Assembly (NCBI GenBank): GCA_964440495.1
Contig: CAYTSD010000003.1
Coordinates: 1 to 59,726 of the forward strand
Source: Benthortus sp964440495
GTDB lineage: Archaea > Thermoproteota > Nitrososphaeria_A > Caldarchaeales > Wolframiiraptoraceae
Reading direction: 5' to 3'
DNA length: 59,726 nt
The notes beneath the pieces are model-generated. The model did not search any database, was not told where the DNA came from, and saw only the letters and a list, made by a program, of their open reading frames with translations. The stretch's first letter is position 1; the number at the start of each line of letters is the position of its first letter. Shown one piece after another: positions 40,508 to 49,200 of this stretch. Both the position numbers and the translations under genes were made by a program.

Positions 40508-41692
40508 ATGTATCTGACAAAGATTGAGGAGGAGATGCTTAGAGGGGAGCACGGCTACGCGGCTCAGAAGGCCATGGAGATACTGACAGCGCTCGGAAAA
40601 GTCTATGGAGCAAGCCGGATGATTGAGATAAAGAGCGCACAGGTCTCAGGAATCTCCTACAAGAACTTGGGAGAGGAAGGATTAGAGTTCTTAGAGGAGC
40701 TTGCGAGGGACGGAAGGGTAAGGGTTCTAACAACCCTTAACCCAGCTGGAATGGACTTGGAGCACTGGAGGGAGATGGGCGTCCCCGAAGAGTTTGCTGA
40801 GAACCAGCTCCGAGTAATAAGGGTCTTCGCAAGAATGGGTGCAACCCTAACCCTGACATGCACACCCTACCTAGCTGGAAACACCCCGGAGTTCGGGGAA
40901 CATGTAGCGTGGAGCGAGAGCTCAGCGGTAGTCTACGCAAACTCTGTGCTGGGCGCGCGGACGAACCGGGAGGGTGGGCCGAGCGCCTTGGCCGCGGCTC
41001 TTGTGGGTAGAACCCCTCTATACGGCTTACATCTCGACGAGAACCGTCTCCCAACAATCGAGATAAGAACCCCGGAGACTAGGGGGGAATACATGTTCGC
41101 TGCACTCGGATATCTAGCTGGAAAGATAGCTAGGGATGGTGTCCCATTGTTTAAGGGGATACGTGGTGCGTCTCTAGAGGAGTTGAAGGCTCTTGGAGCA
41201 GCTCTGGCAAGCTCTGGGGGAGTAGCGCTCTTCCACATCGAGAACCTTACGCCGGAAGCGAGAAGAAGCAGACTCCATGCACCGGAGAAACAGGTCATCG
41301 AGGAAAGAGAACTTGAAGAAGCGTTAAGCGAGCTGGATGAGGAGGTAGACCCCGACCTAATCTTTCTGGGATGCCCGCATCTATCCCTGAGGGAGGTTGA
41401 AAGGGTTACAGAGCTTCTAGGCGGTAGAAAAGTTAGAAGAGACTTCTGGCTCTGTATGTCGAGGGAGATTATCTCCAAGGCCGAGGAGCTTGGACTGGTT
41501 GAGAAGCTTCGGAAAAGCGGGGTGACAATCGCCGCCGACACCTGCCCGATAGTTGCTCCGATAAGGGAGATGGGGTACAGGTCTATTGCGACGAACTCTG
41601 CGAAGGCCGCCCTCTACTCACGCAACCTAAACCGGCTTAAAGTAAGGTTCCTCCCACTCGATAAACTAATAGAACTTGCTACAAGAGGGTGA
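40508..41692 (+). CDS. Phosphomevalonate dehydratase large subunit (aconitase-X type)
   Basis: 394 residues. Aconitase-X blocks: LTCTPYLAGNTPEFGEHVAWSESSAVVYANSVLGARTNREGGPSALAAALVGRTPLYGLH (about 115-175), FLGCPHLSLREVERV and AADTCPIVAPIREMGY, containing the cysteines of the iron-sulfur/iron site. It dehydrates 5-phosphomevalonate to trans-anhydromevalonate 5-phosphate in the archaeal mevalonate route. It starts four bases after the UbiD stop and overlaps the small subunit by four. Confidence 0.94.
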   Translation: MYLTKIEEEMLRGEHGYAAQKAMEILTALGKVYGASRMIEIKSAQVSGISYKNLGEEGLEFLEELARDGRVRVLTTLNPAGMDLEHWREMGVPEEFAENQLRVIRVFARMGATLTLTCTPYLAGNTPEFGEHVAWSESSAVVYANSVLGARTNREGGPSALAAALVGRTPLYGLHLDENRLPTIEIRTPETRGEYMFAALGYLAGKIARDGVPLFKGIRGASLEELKALGAALASSGGVALFHIENLTPEARRSRLHAPEKQVIEERELEEALSELDEEVDPDLIFLGCPHLSLREVERVTELLGGRKVRRDFWLCMSREIISKAEELGLVEKLRKSGVTIAADTCPIVAPIREMGYRSIATNSAKAALYSRNLNRLKVRFLPLDKLIELATRG

Positions 41693-42096
41693 AACACATG
41701 ATAGTGCTTAAGGGGAGGGTGATAAGGTTTGGGAAGGCTGAGGGAGAGGCGCTCACATCAACTCAACCCATAAGCTTCTACGGTGGAGTAGATCCCTATA
41801 CAGGTAGGATAACTGAGAAGGGGCATGAGCTTGAGGGAGAAAGAATAACTGGAAAGATACTTGTCTTCCCCTACGGTAAGGGCTCAACAGTCGGCTCTTA
41901 CATACTTCTAAGATTGAAGAAGAGAGGGCTGGCTCCAAAGGCGATAATAAACAAGAGATGTGAACCGATAATAGCTGTCGGAGCAATAATAGCCGACATA
42001 CCTACAGTAGATATGGTTGAGACATCTCTCATAGAGACGGGAGACCACGTAGAGGTTGAGGGAGCAGCAATCAAGGTTAGAAAGCTTAGAGACTAG
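41689..42096 (+). CDS. Phosphomevalonate dehydratase small subunit (swivel domain, DUF126)
   Basis: 135 residues. FYGGVDPYTGRITEKGHELEGERITGKILVFPYGKGSTVGSYILLRL, with the active-site Ser of GKGSTVGSY, and INKRCEPIIAVGAIIADIPTVD are the aconitase-X small-subunit hallmarks. It closes the active site of the large subunit. Third gene of the UbiD-AcnX operon. Confidence 0.93.
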   Translation: MKHMIVLKGRVIRFGKAEGEALTSTQPISFYGGVDPYTGRITEKGHELEGERITGKILVFPYGKGSTVGSYILLRLKKRGLAPKAIINKRCEPIIAVGAIIADIPTVDMVETSLIETGDHVEVEGAAIKVRKLRD

Positions 42097-43355
42097 GATT
42101 CAGGTATAATGTATGGTCCCTCAGGTATAGCCGTTATCCCCGCATCTCTTCCAACAATCTCATACGCTTTCTCCAACGCCTCCTCCAAGCTTCCAGCCTT
42201 CTCCATGAGGAAGTCTCTAGCCGTCCCCTCATCAATATTGTGGCTTACAAGTATTATCTGGCTCTTCTTGAGAGCCCTTGCAAGTATCTGAACCTGCCAC
42301 TGGTCGAAGACCGGCTCCTCAGCCTTTATCCTCTCTATCATCTCCTCCGGGCTCTTCAAGCCCTTTGCGAGCTTCAGGAACTCTATGTGTCCTCCAAGTC
42401 CATCCAAGCACTCGGAGGCAATTATGATTACTCCACCGTCCTTAACTATCATCGAGGCCGTGTCTATTCCCTTAACTGCTTGGTATAGGTCTCTGTCTAG
42501 GGGGAAGCCTCCATTCGTTGTGATGACTATCTCGGTCTTCTCCTCGGGCTTCACCCTCATAAACCTGTCTAGATGCTTTACCCCATCTAAGTGGGCGGCG
42601 AATGGGTCTCCAGCAAATATTCCCGTAACCTTCTTCTCCTTGTTCAGCGTCACGTTAAGGATGAAGTTAAGACCAGTCTTCTTAGCGAACTCGACCATAT
42701 CCTCGTGGATGGGGTTTCCCTCAAGAACACCTGTCCTCGCATTCGGGTGATCCACCATCCTGAAGCTATGGTTACTGAATATCGCTCTCTCACCAGCCAC
42801 TCCAGGCAGCATGCTCTTCCTACCTCCACTGTATCCGGCGAAGAAGTGGGGCTCAATCAACCCTAACCCCATCACAAAATCCGATTCAAGAACCATTTTA
42901 TTCACTTCAATCGGTGTTCCATGGGATGTCTTCTCCCCGAGATACTCTATCTGGTCGGCTTCCACGGCCACGTGATTAACTATTGGGATGCTTCCAGCGA
43001 TTTCTTCTCCAACCATCTCCCTAATCTCTCTCTCAGAGACAGGTTCATGGAACCCCGTCGCAACCAGGATTCTTAGATTAGAGTCTCGGCTATTCTCTCT
43101 AACATATCTCACAACCGTTGGCAAGATAGTCCTCGATGGAAACGCTCTTGTTTTGTCCGGGATAATTAGGAGAGGATTCTTGGAGTCTTTGAGGAATTCC
43201 TTTAGCGGGGGGCTGCCGATAGGGTTCTCCAGACTTCTGGCAACCTCTCCATCGATGTCGGAGATAACCGGAGCCTCCCTCGAATAAAGTATCTGAGCAT
43301 CTTCAGGTAGATTAGCTTCGAGATAACCCCTACCATATGGAAATCTTACAAGCAT
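42093..43355 (-). CDS. LarA-like nickel-pincer racemase/epimerase
   Basis: 420 residues. The LarA catalytic and cofactor residues align: His103 in GFHEP, His170 in EPHFFAGYSGGRK, Lys180 of the same stretch and His196 in NHSFRM, matching H108/H174/K184/H200 of Lactiplantibacillus LarA with constant offsets. PDKTRAFPSRTI binds the substrate carboxylate region. The lysine-bound nickel pincer needs LarB, LarC and LarE, none in the window. Substrate may be lactate or another 2-hydroxy acid. Convergent, four-base overlap, with the AcnX operon. Confidence 0.92.
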   Translation of the reverse strand: MLVRFPYGRGYLEANLPEDAQILYSREAPVISDIDGEVARSLENPIGSPPLKEFLKDSKNPLLIIPDKTRAFPSRTILPTVVRYVRENSRDSNLRILVATGFHEPVSEREIREMVGEEIAGSIPIVNHVAVEADQIEYLGEKTSHGTPIEVNKMVLESDFVMGLGLIEPHFFAGYSGGRKSMLPGVAGERAIFSNHSFRMVDHPNARTGVLEGNPIHEDMVEFAKKTGLNFILNVTLNKEKKVTGIFAGDPFAAHLDGVKHLDRFMRVKPEEKTEIVITTNGGFPLDRDLYQAVKGIDTASMIVKDGGVIIIASECLDGLGGHIEFLKLAKGLKSPEEMIERIKAEEPVFDQWQVQILARALKKSQIILVSHNIDEGTARDFLMEKAGSLEEALEKAYEIVGRDAGITAIPEGPYIIPES

Positions 43356-43393
43356 CTAGGGAAAATTCATCTAGATTATATTTTAATGCTTTG

Positions 43394-44203
43394 CTAGGTT
43401 ATCAGGTCTATTATGTCCAGTATTAGGCTTCTTCCAAGGATTGCTGAGGCTAGGCTTATCCCGATGATTATCGCTGAGACCACGGCTATCACTATACTCT
43501 TCTTATTCACTTTGTCGAATACTGCTGCGACTTTCGCTTCTCCCCCATATCCTCTAAGCTCTAAAACCTTCCCAACGGTGTCTGCGCGCTCTATAGCGTT
43601 TAGGGTTAAGGGGACTAGGAGGGGTATGAATGCCCTGGCTTTCCCAATCCACCCCTTATCAACCATCGTGTGTGCCCTCGCTCTCTGAGCATCTATTATC
43701 CTCTCAAACTCCTCGATGTATAGTGGGATGAAGTTTAATGCGAGTGTAAGCATTAGGGCGTATTGGTAGGGAACCTTGAAGTATAGTAGGGCGTTAGTCA
43801 TCTTGGATGTCTCGACAACAGCCAGGTATATCAGTAGGGGGAGGACGAAGATGAACATCCGTAGAACGGAGATGAATCCCAGGTAAAGGCCCTCAGCGCT
43901 TACTGGAAGACTCCCACCTATAATCGGGACCCCGGGGGGAATCAGGTAGAAGACAGCTTCACCTGGAACCGTCAGCCCAAATATTAGGCCTATGACGATT
44001 ATTATAAGCCAGAGCCCCTTGAGCTTGATAATCATGTTTCCTAGGATTCCAGCCGCTGCAGCCGTCAATATTATTGTAGCCAGAATTACTGATAGGGAGA
44101 TGTAGTCGTAGAAGACTAGTCCTGCAACTATGTATGCGGCTATCCATATTAGCCCGATTCTCGGGTCTAGGTCTCCCATCCTAGACTTGACGTGACCTAG
44201 CAT
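43394..44203 (-). CDS. ECF transporter T component (EcfT)
   Basis: 269 residues, about six membrane helices (IGLIWIAAYIVAGLVFYDYISLSVILATIIL start). The coupling motif AIERADTVGKVLELRGYGGEA at the end of the long cytoplasmic helix is the EcfT ARG motif, and IDAQRARAHTMVDKGW is the first. Last gene of the operon; its start overlaps the ATPase gene by 23 bases. Confidence 0.9.
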   Translation of the reverse strand: MLGHVKSRMGDLDPRIGLIWIAAYIVAGLVFYDYISLSVILATIILTAAAAGILGNMIIKLKGLWLIIIVIGLIFGLTVPGEAVFYLIPPGVPIIGGSLPVSAEGLYLGFISVLRMFIFVLPLLIYLAVVETSKMTNALLYFKVPYQYALMLTLALNFIPLYIEEFERIIDAQRARAHTMVDKGWIGKARAFIPLLVPLTLNAIERADTVGKVLELRGYGGEAKVAAVFDKVNKKSIVIAVVSAIIIGISLASAILGRSLILDIIDLIT

Positions 44204-45026
44204 TTACACACCTCCATACCTCTTCAACCATCTCATCAACCTTAACTATACGGTTGTTTATTCCTAGAGGTTTAAGCTTGTTTGAGAGAAGAGTTATCTG
44301 GGGTGGGAGGAGGCTGCATGAGGCGAGGGCGTCGATATCGGTTAGGACGCTTCTAACGTCATCATCTTTCACGACGACGCCATTGTTCATCAATATCACT
44401 CGCTTAGCATACTCGGCTACGGTTACTATCTGGTGTGTTACGAGGATTATCGTCATCCCCATCTCCTCGTTAAGCCTCTTAGCCAAGTCCATAACCTGCC
44501 TCGAGTCACGGTGGTCTTGACCAGTGGTAGGCTCATCCATAAGCATTATCTCAGGCTTCATCGCCACCACCGCAGCCAACGCAACCTTCTGCTTATCCCC
44601 TCTCGAAAGAAATCTTGGAGAGAGGTCTAAGAATTTCCTCAGATTGAATAGCTCGACGACTTCCTCAACTCTTTTATCAATCTCTTCCCTCGGAAGCTTG
44701 AGGTTCTTGAGGCCGAACTCTATCTCCTCTCTCACGGTGACCGCGAAGAGCTGCTCATTCGGGTTCTGGAAGACAAGCCCTATACGCTTCGCCAGCTCAG
44801 ATACCTTAGCGTTCTTCGTGTTAACCCCAGCGACCCAAACCTCTCCACGCGTGGGCTTCAGGAGTCCTAGGATTAGTTTGAGGAGCGTCGTCTTACCTGA
44901 ACCATTGTTCCCTATTATTGCGGCGAACTCTCCTCTCGGAATCTTGAAGCTTACATCCTTCACTGCATAGTTTTCTCCATCATAGGTGAACCAGACATTC
45001 CGTAAATCTACGACGGTCTCAGCCAT
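44181..45026 (-). CDS. ECF transporter ATPase (second, EcfA')
   Basis: 281 residues. Walker A GNNGSGKTTLLKLILG, Q-loop FQNPNEQLFAVTV, Walker B IMLMDEPTTGQD with the His switch LVTHQ. The ABC signature is altered to LSRGDKQKVAL instead of LSGGQ, so this subunit may carry the weaker ATP site of the heterodimer. The C-terminal extension (about 240-281) ends in a helix. Confidence 0.93.
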   Translation of the reverse strand: MAETVVDLRNVWFTYDGENYAVKDVSFKIPRGEFAAIIGNNGSGKTTLLKLILGLLKPTRGEVWVAGVNTKNAKVSELAKRIGLVFQNPNEQLFAVTVREEIEFGLKNLKLPREEIDKRVEEVVELFNLRKFLDLSPRFLSRGDKQKVALAAVVAMKPEIMLMDEPTTGQDHRDSRQVMDLAKRLNEEMGMTIILVTHQIVTVAEYAKRVILMNNGVVVKDDDVRSVLTDIDALASCSLLPPQITLLSNKLKPLGINNRIVKVDEMVEEVWRCVNARSRQV

Positions 45027-45882
45027 CTTTCACAATCCTCCTTGAAATCTCTTGATAAGCTTCTTCAACCGTTAGGGGGAGGATATTGAATTGAAGGCCG
45101 TTCGACCTGGCCTTGACGGCGAACTCAACAACTTGGGGAAGCCTTATTCCTAGACTGTTCAGCTCCCTCCATCTTCCAAACACTTCCTCAGGCGCTCCAA
45201 CAAGTTTAACCTCCCCCTCATCCATCACCATAATCCTATCACTATACTCGGCTAGATACTCAACCTCATGAGATATCATTACGATTGTTTTACCATATTC
45301 TTTATTGAGTTTGCTGCAGAGCTGGAAGACTGAGCGCACCCCTATTGGGTCTAGGTCACTTGTAGCCTCATCTAGAACCAGGACCTCCGGGTCTGTGACA
45401 AGGGTCGCAGCTATTGCAACCCTCTGCTTCTGGCCCCCGCTGAGATTCCGTGGATGCCTCTTCATGAGGTCCCTAATCCCCATTATGTCGGCAACCCTGT
45501 AAGCCTCCTTCAACGCATCCTCTCTCGAGGCGCCCCTCATAACCTGGCCGAATAGAAGCTCCTCCTCAACACTTCCCATTATCAGCTGGCTCTCAGGGTC
45601 TTGAAAGACGAGTCCAACCTTCCTTGCGAGATCCACCGTCCTATGTCTGAGTGTATCTAGTCCAGCTACCTTGATCCTGCCCTTGAACTCTCCCATGGTG
45701 TAGTGGGGGACTAGGCCGTTGAGAGCCATCGCCAGGGTAGTCTTCCCAGCGCCGGTAGGGCCTATAATCGAGAAGAACTCTCCCCTCCTAACGTCGAAGC
45801 TTACTCCACGGAGCACCCAGTCCTCGGAGGTGGGATACTTGTACCAGACATCCTCAACTTCGATTATCTTGTCGCCGCGCAA
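45019..45882 (-). CDS. ECF transporter ATPase (first, EcfA)
   Basis: 287 residues. Walker A GPTGAGKTTLAMAL, Q-loop FQDPESQLIMGSVEEELLFG, signature LSGGQKQRVAIA, Walker B EVLVLDEATSDLDP, His switch MISHEVEYLAE. Canonical ABC ATPase; with the second ATPase and EcfT it forms the energising module. Overlaps the next gene by eight bases. Confidence 0.94.
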   Translation of the reverse strand: MRGDKIIEVEDVWYKYPTSEDWVLRGVSFDVRRGEFFSIIGPTGAGKTTLAMALNGLVPHYTMGEFKGRIKVAGLDTLRHRTVDLARKVGLVFQDPESQLIMGSVEEELLFGQVMRGASREDALKEAYRVADIMGIRDLMKRHPRNLSGGQKQRVAIAATLVTDPEVLVLDEATSDLDPIGVRSVFQLCSKLNKEYGKTIVMISHEVEYLAEYSDRIMVMDEGEVKLVGAPEEVFGRWRELNSLGIRLPQVVEFAVKARSNGLQFNILPLTVEEAYQEISRRIVKDG

Positions 45883-45927
45883 CCCGCCGCCCCCCTTAAT
45901 TGTTGGGGATAAAAAGATTTTTGGGTT

Positions 45928-46509
45928 TTAGATCATCCCCTGCCTCACCAACACTGGTTTGACGAGCTTGTAGAGTATCGGCGTGACTATGATTGTTATT
46001 AGTAGTGTCGGTATCCCTACACCTATCCAGCCGAAGAGCCACCAGGCGATGAACCCTGTCCCGAAGTTTATGTCGAATCTAGTGAACTGCTTCTGGGTGA
46101 ACCCTGTTCCAGTAAGCCCTATCCACGTGAAGAGCGCGAAGAGAGTCCAAGAGACGACCACGACTACCACTGCTGCAAAGATGTGGAAGAGTATCGGCAC
46201 ATCTCCCCTCTTCTTAATGAACGGCTGAGCCATGAAAGCTGCCAGCAAGAATGATCCCCCATGGGAGGGGATATTGGCCGGCGGGAAGGGGCTTGAGGTA
46301 GCGATCATCGTCAGGATCCCTACTAGGATCGCTATCCCAATCTTCTCCGCGACGTTTGTCTGGGTTGCGAGTAGGTAGGCTGCCAGCATGTAAATCGCTA
46401 TACTTGGAGCAAACTGTGCGCCGCCTATCTGCGTGAACCTTCCAGCAGCATGGGCCAGGAAGACTAGGGCGAGGAGCGCCGCGGCCAGGGCAATCTGTTT
46501 CGAGTTCAT
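45928..46509 (-). CDS. ECF transporter S component, substrate unknown
   Basis: 193 residues, six membrane helices by eye (IALAAALLALVFLAHAAG; SIAIYMLAAYLLA; GIAILVGILTMIA; VPILFHIFAAVVVVVVSWTLF; FIAWWLFGWIGVGIPTLLITII). Length and helix number fit S components of vitamin ECF transporters, closest in appearance to tryptophan/thiamine-precursor types (ThiW/TrpP). First gene of the operon S-A-A'-T, ATG 46509. Substrate cannot be decided. Confidence 0.8.
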   Translation of the reverse strand: MNSKQIALAAALLALVFLAHAAGRFTQIGGAQFAPSIAIYMLAAYLLATQTNVAEKIGIAILVGILTMIATSSPFPPANIPSHGGSFLLAAFMAQPFIKKRGDVPILFHIFAAVVVVVVSWTLFALFTWIGLTGTGFTQKQFTRFDINFGTGFIAWWLFGWIGVGIPTLLITIIVTPILYKLVKPVLVRQGMI

Positions 46510-46557
46510 TGCGTCAGGTTGATGAATTTGAGGCTGATATAAGCTTTATGCTACTTT

Positions 46558-46593
46558 GCGCTTATTGTAGATAAGTTTTGCGCACAATAACGC
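46558..46593. promoter_or_regulatory. Inverted repeat upstream of the ECF operon, possible operator
   Basis: TTATTGT (46562-46568) and ACAATAA (46584-46590) are exact inverted copies; outside them GCGC and CGC extend the pairing with a one-base offset, and TTTGCGC occurs twice, 21 bases apart (46555-46561, 46576-46582). The element lies 49-84 bases before the S-component ATG, upstream of the TATA-like region at 46537-46550, the position of an operator or activator site. Confidence 0.45.
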
Positions 46594-46671
46594 TGTTTTA
46601 ATGCCATCAATGCCCATGAGACAAAAACATAGCTAGGAAACCTCAAAACATGGCTTAAACCTAATACCTAT

Positions 46672-47499
46672 GTGCCGAGGCAGATTCCGGACGCCGTCGC
46701 CGAGACCTTGAAGACCCTTAGGGAGTATAGGGTTAGGATTATGGTGGCTGGGTTCTCTGGATGGCCTGACGCTGGAAGCGTCTCAACACTCGCCGTAGGC
46801 TACCTGAAGGATAAACTGGATGCTGAGAAGCTCTGGGAGATTAGTGGGCAGGGCTTCTACGACCTTACCTCAACCCGTCCCTACGTGAGGATTAGGGCGG
46901 GTCTCCTCATAGACCTTAAGCTTCCCTCAACCGAGCTCTATCTCTGGAGAAGCCCCATGAGGGATAAGGCGATTCTAATCCTCCTCGGCGGCGAGCCCAG
47001 CCTCGACTGGGAGAGCTATGTAGAGAGGGTCTTAGAGGTTTGCGAGGCCGCTGGAGTCGGTAGAATCTACCTTATAGGAGGGGTCTTGGACAGCGTCCCC
47101 CACACGAGGACGCCGAAGATAACGGCTGTGGCGAATATGGAGCATCTGCGAAAGGAGCTCAGGGTCCTCGACCTAACGCCCTCAGACTACAATGGCCCCT
47201 CAAGTATCCACAGCTACCTGATGTTTAAGGCGAGGGAGAGGGGGGTGGAGGCCCTGGGTCTCTGGGGCCATGCGCCAAGCTACATAAGCATGCCCAACGC
47301 GAGGGTCGCTCTCCACGTCCTCCGTAAGCTTGTCGGGATGCTTGGGATAGAGCTTGATATGGGGGAGCTTGAGGAGAGGGCTGAGGAGCTCGAGGAGGAG
47401 GTTAACCGGATGATGAGCGAGAACCTCGAGCTTCAGCGACTAGTCCGCGCCCTCGAGATGAGCTACGACAGAGAGCGTGGCCCATCCTACATCAGCTAG
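46672..47499 (+). CDS. PAC2-family protein (proteasome-assembly-chaperone-like)
   Basis: 275 residues from a GTG. RIMVAGFSGWPDAGSVSTLAVGYLKDKLDAEKLWEI is the PAC2 first block; DKAILILLGGEPSLDWESYVERVLEVCEAAGVGRIYLIGGVLDSVPHTRTPKIT the second. The C-terminus is a glutamate-rich coiled coil (LEERAEELEEEVNRMMSENLELQRLVRALE). Archaeal PAC2 proteins bind the proteasome alpha ring, or the ATPase Cdc48 as PbaA/PbaB. TATA-like GGCTTAAACC 13-23 bases upstream. Confidence 0.92.
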   Translation: MPRQIPDAVAETLKTLREYRVRIMVAGFSGWPDAGSVSTLAVGYLKDKLDAEKLWEISGQGFYDLTSTRPYVRIRAGLLIDLKLPSTELYLWRSPMRDKAILILLGGEPSLDWESYVERVLEVCEAAGVGRIYLIGGVLDSVPHTRTPKITAVANMEHLRKELRVLDLTPSDYNGPSSIHSYLMFKARERGVEALGLWGHAPSYISMPNARVALHVLRKLVGMLGIELDMGELEERAEELEEEVNRMMSENLELQRLVRALEMSYDRERGPSYIS

Positions 47500-48031
47500 A
47501 GAGCTCCTCGGAGACCCTCCTAAGCTCCTCCTCGAATATCCGATAGGTCTCATCGTCGTAGAGGCAGAAGATAACCCTCCTAACCCTTCGGCTGCCAGAC
47601 CTCAGGAAGTCGACAGCCGCCCTAAGCATTATCTTGGCGCATCTATCCTTCGGGAACCCGAAGATTCCTGTGGAGATTGCTGGGAAGGCTATGCTCTCGA
47701 GGTTGTTCTCTTCGGCAAGCTTTAGGGCGCTGAGCGTCGCATCTCTGAGCTTCCTGTCCTCGTCTCCCTCACCCATTCTCGGCCCAACCGCGTGGATAAC
47801 CTTCTTGGCCTTCAGTCTACCGGCCCCCGTTATCACGGCTCCGCCGACAGGGCAGTACCCAATCCTATCACACTCCTCCTGTATCTCCCATCCACCCTTC
47901 CTGAGGATTGCCCCAGCAACCCCTCCACCCATCTTAAGCCTAGAGTTAGCCGCGTTGACGATTGCATCGACCTCAAGCTCGGTTATATCGCCCTTGACAA
48001 GCTCTATAACCGCGTCGTCAACCCTCAGCAT
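47492..48031 (-). CDS. Macro-domain ADP-ribose hydrolase
   Basis: 179 residues. VDAIVNAANSRLKMGGGVAGAILRKGG (about 20-48), the catalytic VNAANS-GGGVAG loop, and VIHAVGPRM, then AFPAISTGIFGFPKDRCAKIML. Removes ADP-ribose from proteins or hydrolyses O-acetyl-ADP-ribose. Convergent overlap of eight bases with the PAC2 gene. No partner ADP-ribosyltransferase or sirtuin is adjacent. Confidence 0.94.
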   Translation of the reverse strand: MLRVDDAVIELVKGDITELEVDAIVNAANSRLKMGGGVAGAILRKGGWEIQEECDRIGYCPVGGAVITGAGRLKAKKVIHAVGPRMGEGDEDRKLRDATLSALKLAEENNLESIAFPAISTGIFGFPKDRCAKIMLRAAVDFLRSGSRRVRRVIFCLYDDETYRIFEEELRRVSEELSS

Positions 48032-48148
48032 ACATCGAGAAGCGTAGAAAAGAGAATTAATCCTTTCCCCTCACGCTCCGGGGTTGCCGTGGATGGAAAT
48101 CTTTTTAGGTGGAGCTGTGGGCTGGAGGCTGGAGTAAGGGCAGGCGTC

Positions 48149-48832
48149 ATGGTGGAGGTTAAGCTTCTGGAAGAGGATGAGAAGAGCGTTAAGCTCCAGC
48201 TCTCTAAGCTACCCCTAGCCGTAGCCAACACCATTAGGAGATTCACGATAAACGAGGTTCCAACGATGGCGGTTGAGGAGATACTCGTGATAGAGAACAG
48301 CTCCTCTATGCCCAACGAGGTCTTAGCCCATAGAATCTCGCTGATACCCTTCACCTCCGATATAGACCGCTACGTGGCCCCGGAGGAGTGTGACTGCGGA
48401 AGCAGGCTGGGGTGTGAGAGATGCGTAGTCCGATACATCCTGAGAGCAGAGGCGAGGGAAGACCCCATAACAGTCTACTCAGGGGACATGATTCCAGAGG
48501 ACCCTGAGACGACGGTTAAGCCCGTCAGCCCCAAGATACCGATAGTCAAGCTTGCGCCAGGCCAGAGAATCGAGATGGAGCTCTACGTCAGGGTTGGACG
48601 CGGGAGAAAGAACGCTAAGTGGCAGGCTGCGGTCTCCTCCCTCTACGAGCCTAAGAACGGCGACAGGGAGAGCAGAATCCTCTACGTAGAGTCCATAGGG
48701 TTCCTCCCACCGAAGAGGATACTTATTGAGGCTGCCAAAGCTTTGGAGAAGAAGAGCGAGGAGCTTGCGGAAAAGCTTGAAGCAGCACTTACAGGCGGTG
48801 GAAGCAGTGGTGAGCAGGAGGAAGGTGGTTAA
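48149..48832 (+). CDS. rpo3: RNA polymerase subunit Rpo3/D
   Basis: 227 residues from the ATG at 48149; a longer frame runs upstream but the earlier part has no family sequence. KLPLAVANTIRRFTINEVPTMAVEEI is the alpha-motif. A zinc loop is present: Cys81, Cys83, Cys89 and Cys92 (CDCGSRLGCERC), as in Rpb3. The Fe-S ferredoxin-like domain 3 of Sulfolobus-type subunits is missing: sequence goes from AKWQAAVSSLYEP directly to RILYVESIGFLPPKRILIEAAKAL. Pairs with Rpo11 to nucleate polymerase assembly. Overlaps eL18 by 26 bases. Confidence 0.94.
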   Translation: MVEVKLLEEDEKSVKLQLSKLPLAVANTIRRFTINEVPTMAVEEILVIENSSSMPNEVLAHRISLIPFTSDIDRYVAPEECDCGSRLGCERCVVRYILRAEAREDPITVYSGDMIPEDPETTVKPVSPKIPIVKLAPGQRIEMELYVRVGRGRKNAKWQAAVSSLYEPKNGDRESRILYVESIGFLPPKRILIEAAKALEKKSEELAEKLEAALTGGGSSGEQEEGG

Positions 48833-49169
48833 GCCTGGGAGGAAGAAGAGCTTGATAAGCCAGATTCCTAAGAAGGTTTCAAAGACGAGGTTCTGGAGAA
48901 GGATACTTGAGGAGGCTGAGCGCCCCAGGAGGAACTGGAGAGCCGTCAACCTCTACAAGCTTGAGCGGCTGACAAGCAAGGGAGACGTCGTCTATGTTCC
49001 GGGGAAGGTTCTGGGGGCTGGGGAGCTTACCCACCCGATAACAATCTCGGCTTTCTCCTTCTCGAAGACAGCATATGAGAAGCTTCTCAAGTCGGGGAGC
49101 ACAGTCCTAACCACGGAGGAGTTCGCTGAACGCTACCCTAGGGGAAGCGGCGTCAAGCTGATAGGCTAA
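48807..49169 (+). CDS. rpl18e: Ribosomal protein eL18
   Basis: 120 residues from the GTG at 48807 (48810 also possible). NWRAVNLYKLERLTSKGDVVYVPGKVLGAGELTHPITISAFSFSKTAYEKLLKSG is the eL18 core. The frame is open further upstream but that stretch has no family sequence and overlaps rpo3 by far more. The rpo3-eL18 order is the normal archaeal arrangement, usually followed by uL13; here two genes intervene. Confidence 0.95.
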   Translation: MVSRRKVVKPGRKKSLISQIPKKVSKTRFWRRILEEAERPRRNWRAVNLYKLERLTSKGDVVYVPGKVLGAGELTHPITISAFSFSKTAYEKLLKSGSTVLTTEEFAERYPRGSGVKLIG

Positions 49170-49200
49170 ATAAAGAAAAAGGATTTTGAATAGGTTTCCC

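Noticed and set aside
47792..48148. Upstream extension of the Rpo3 reading frame and an antisense frame in the macro-domain gene.
   Set aside because: It runs inside the convergent macro-domain gene and has no similarity to Rpo3; the ATG at 48149 gives the normal protein start.
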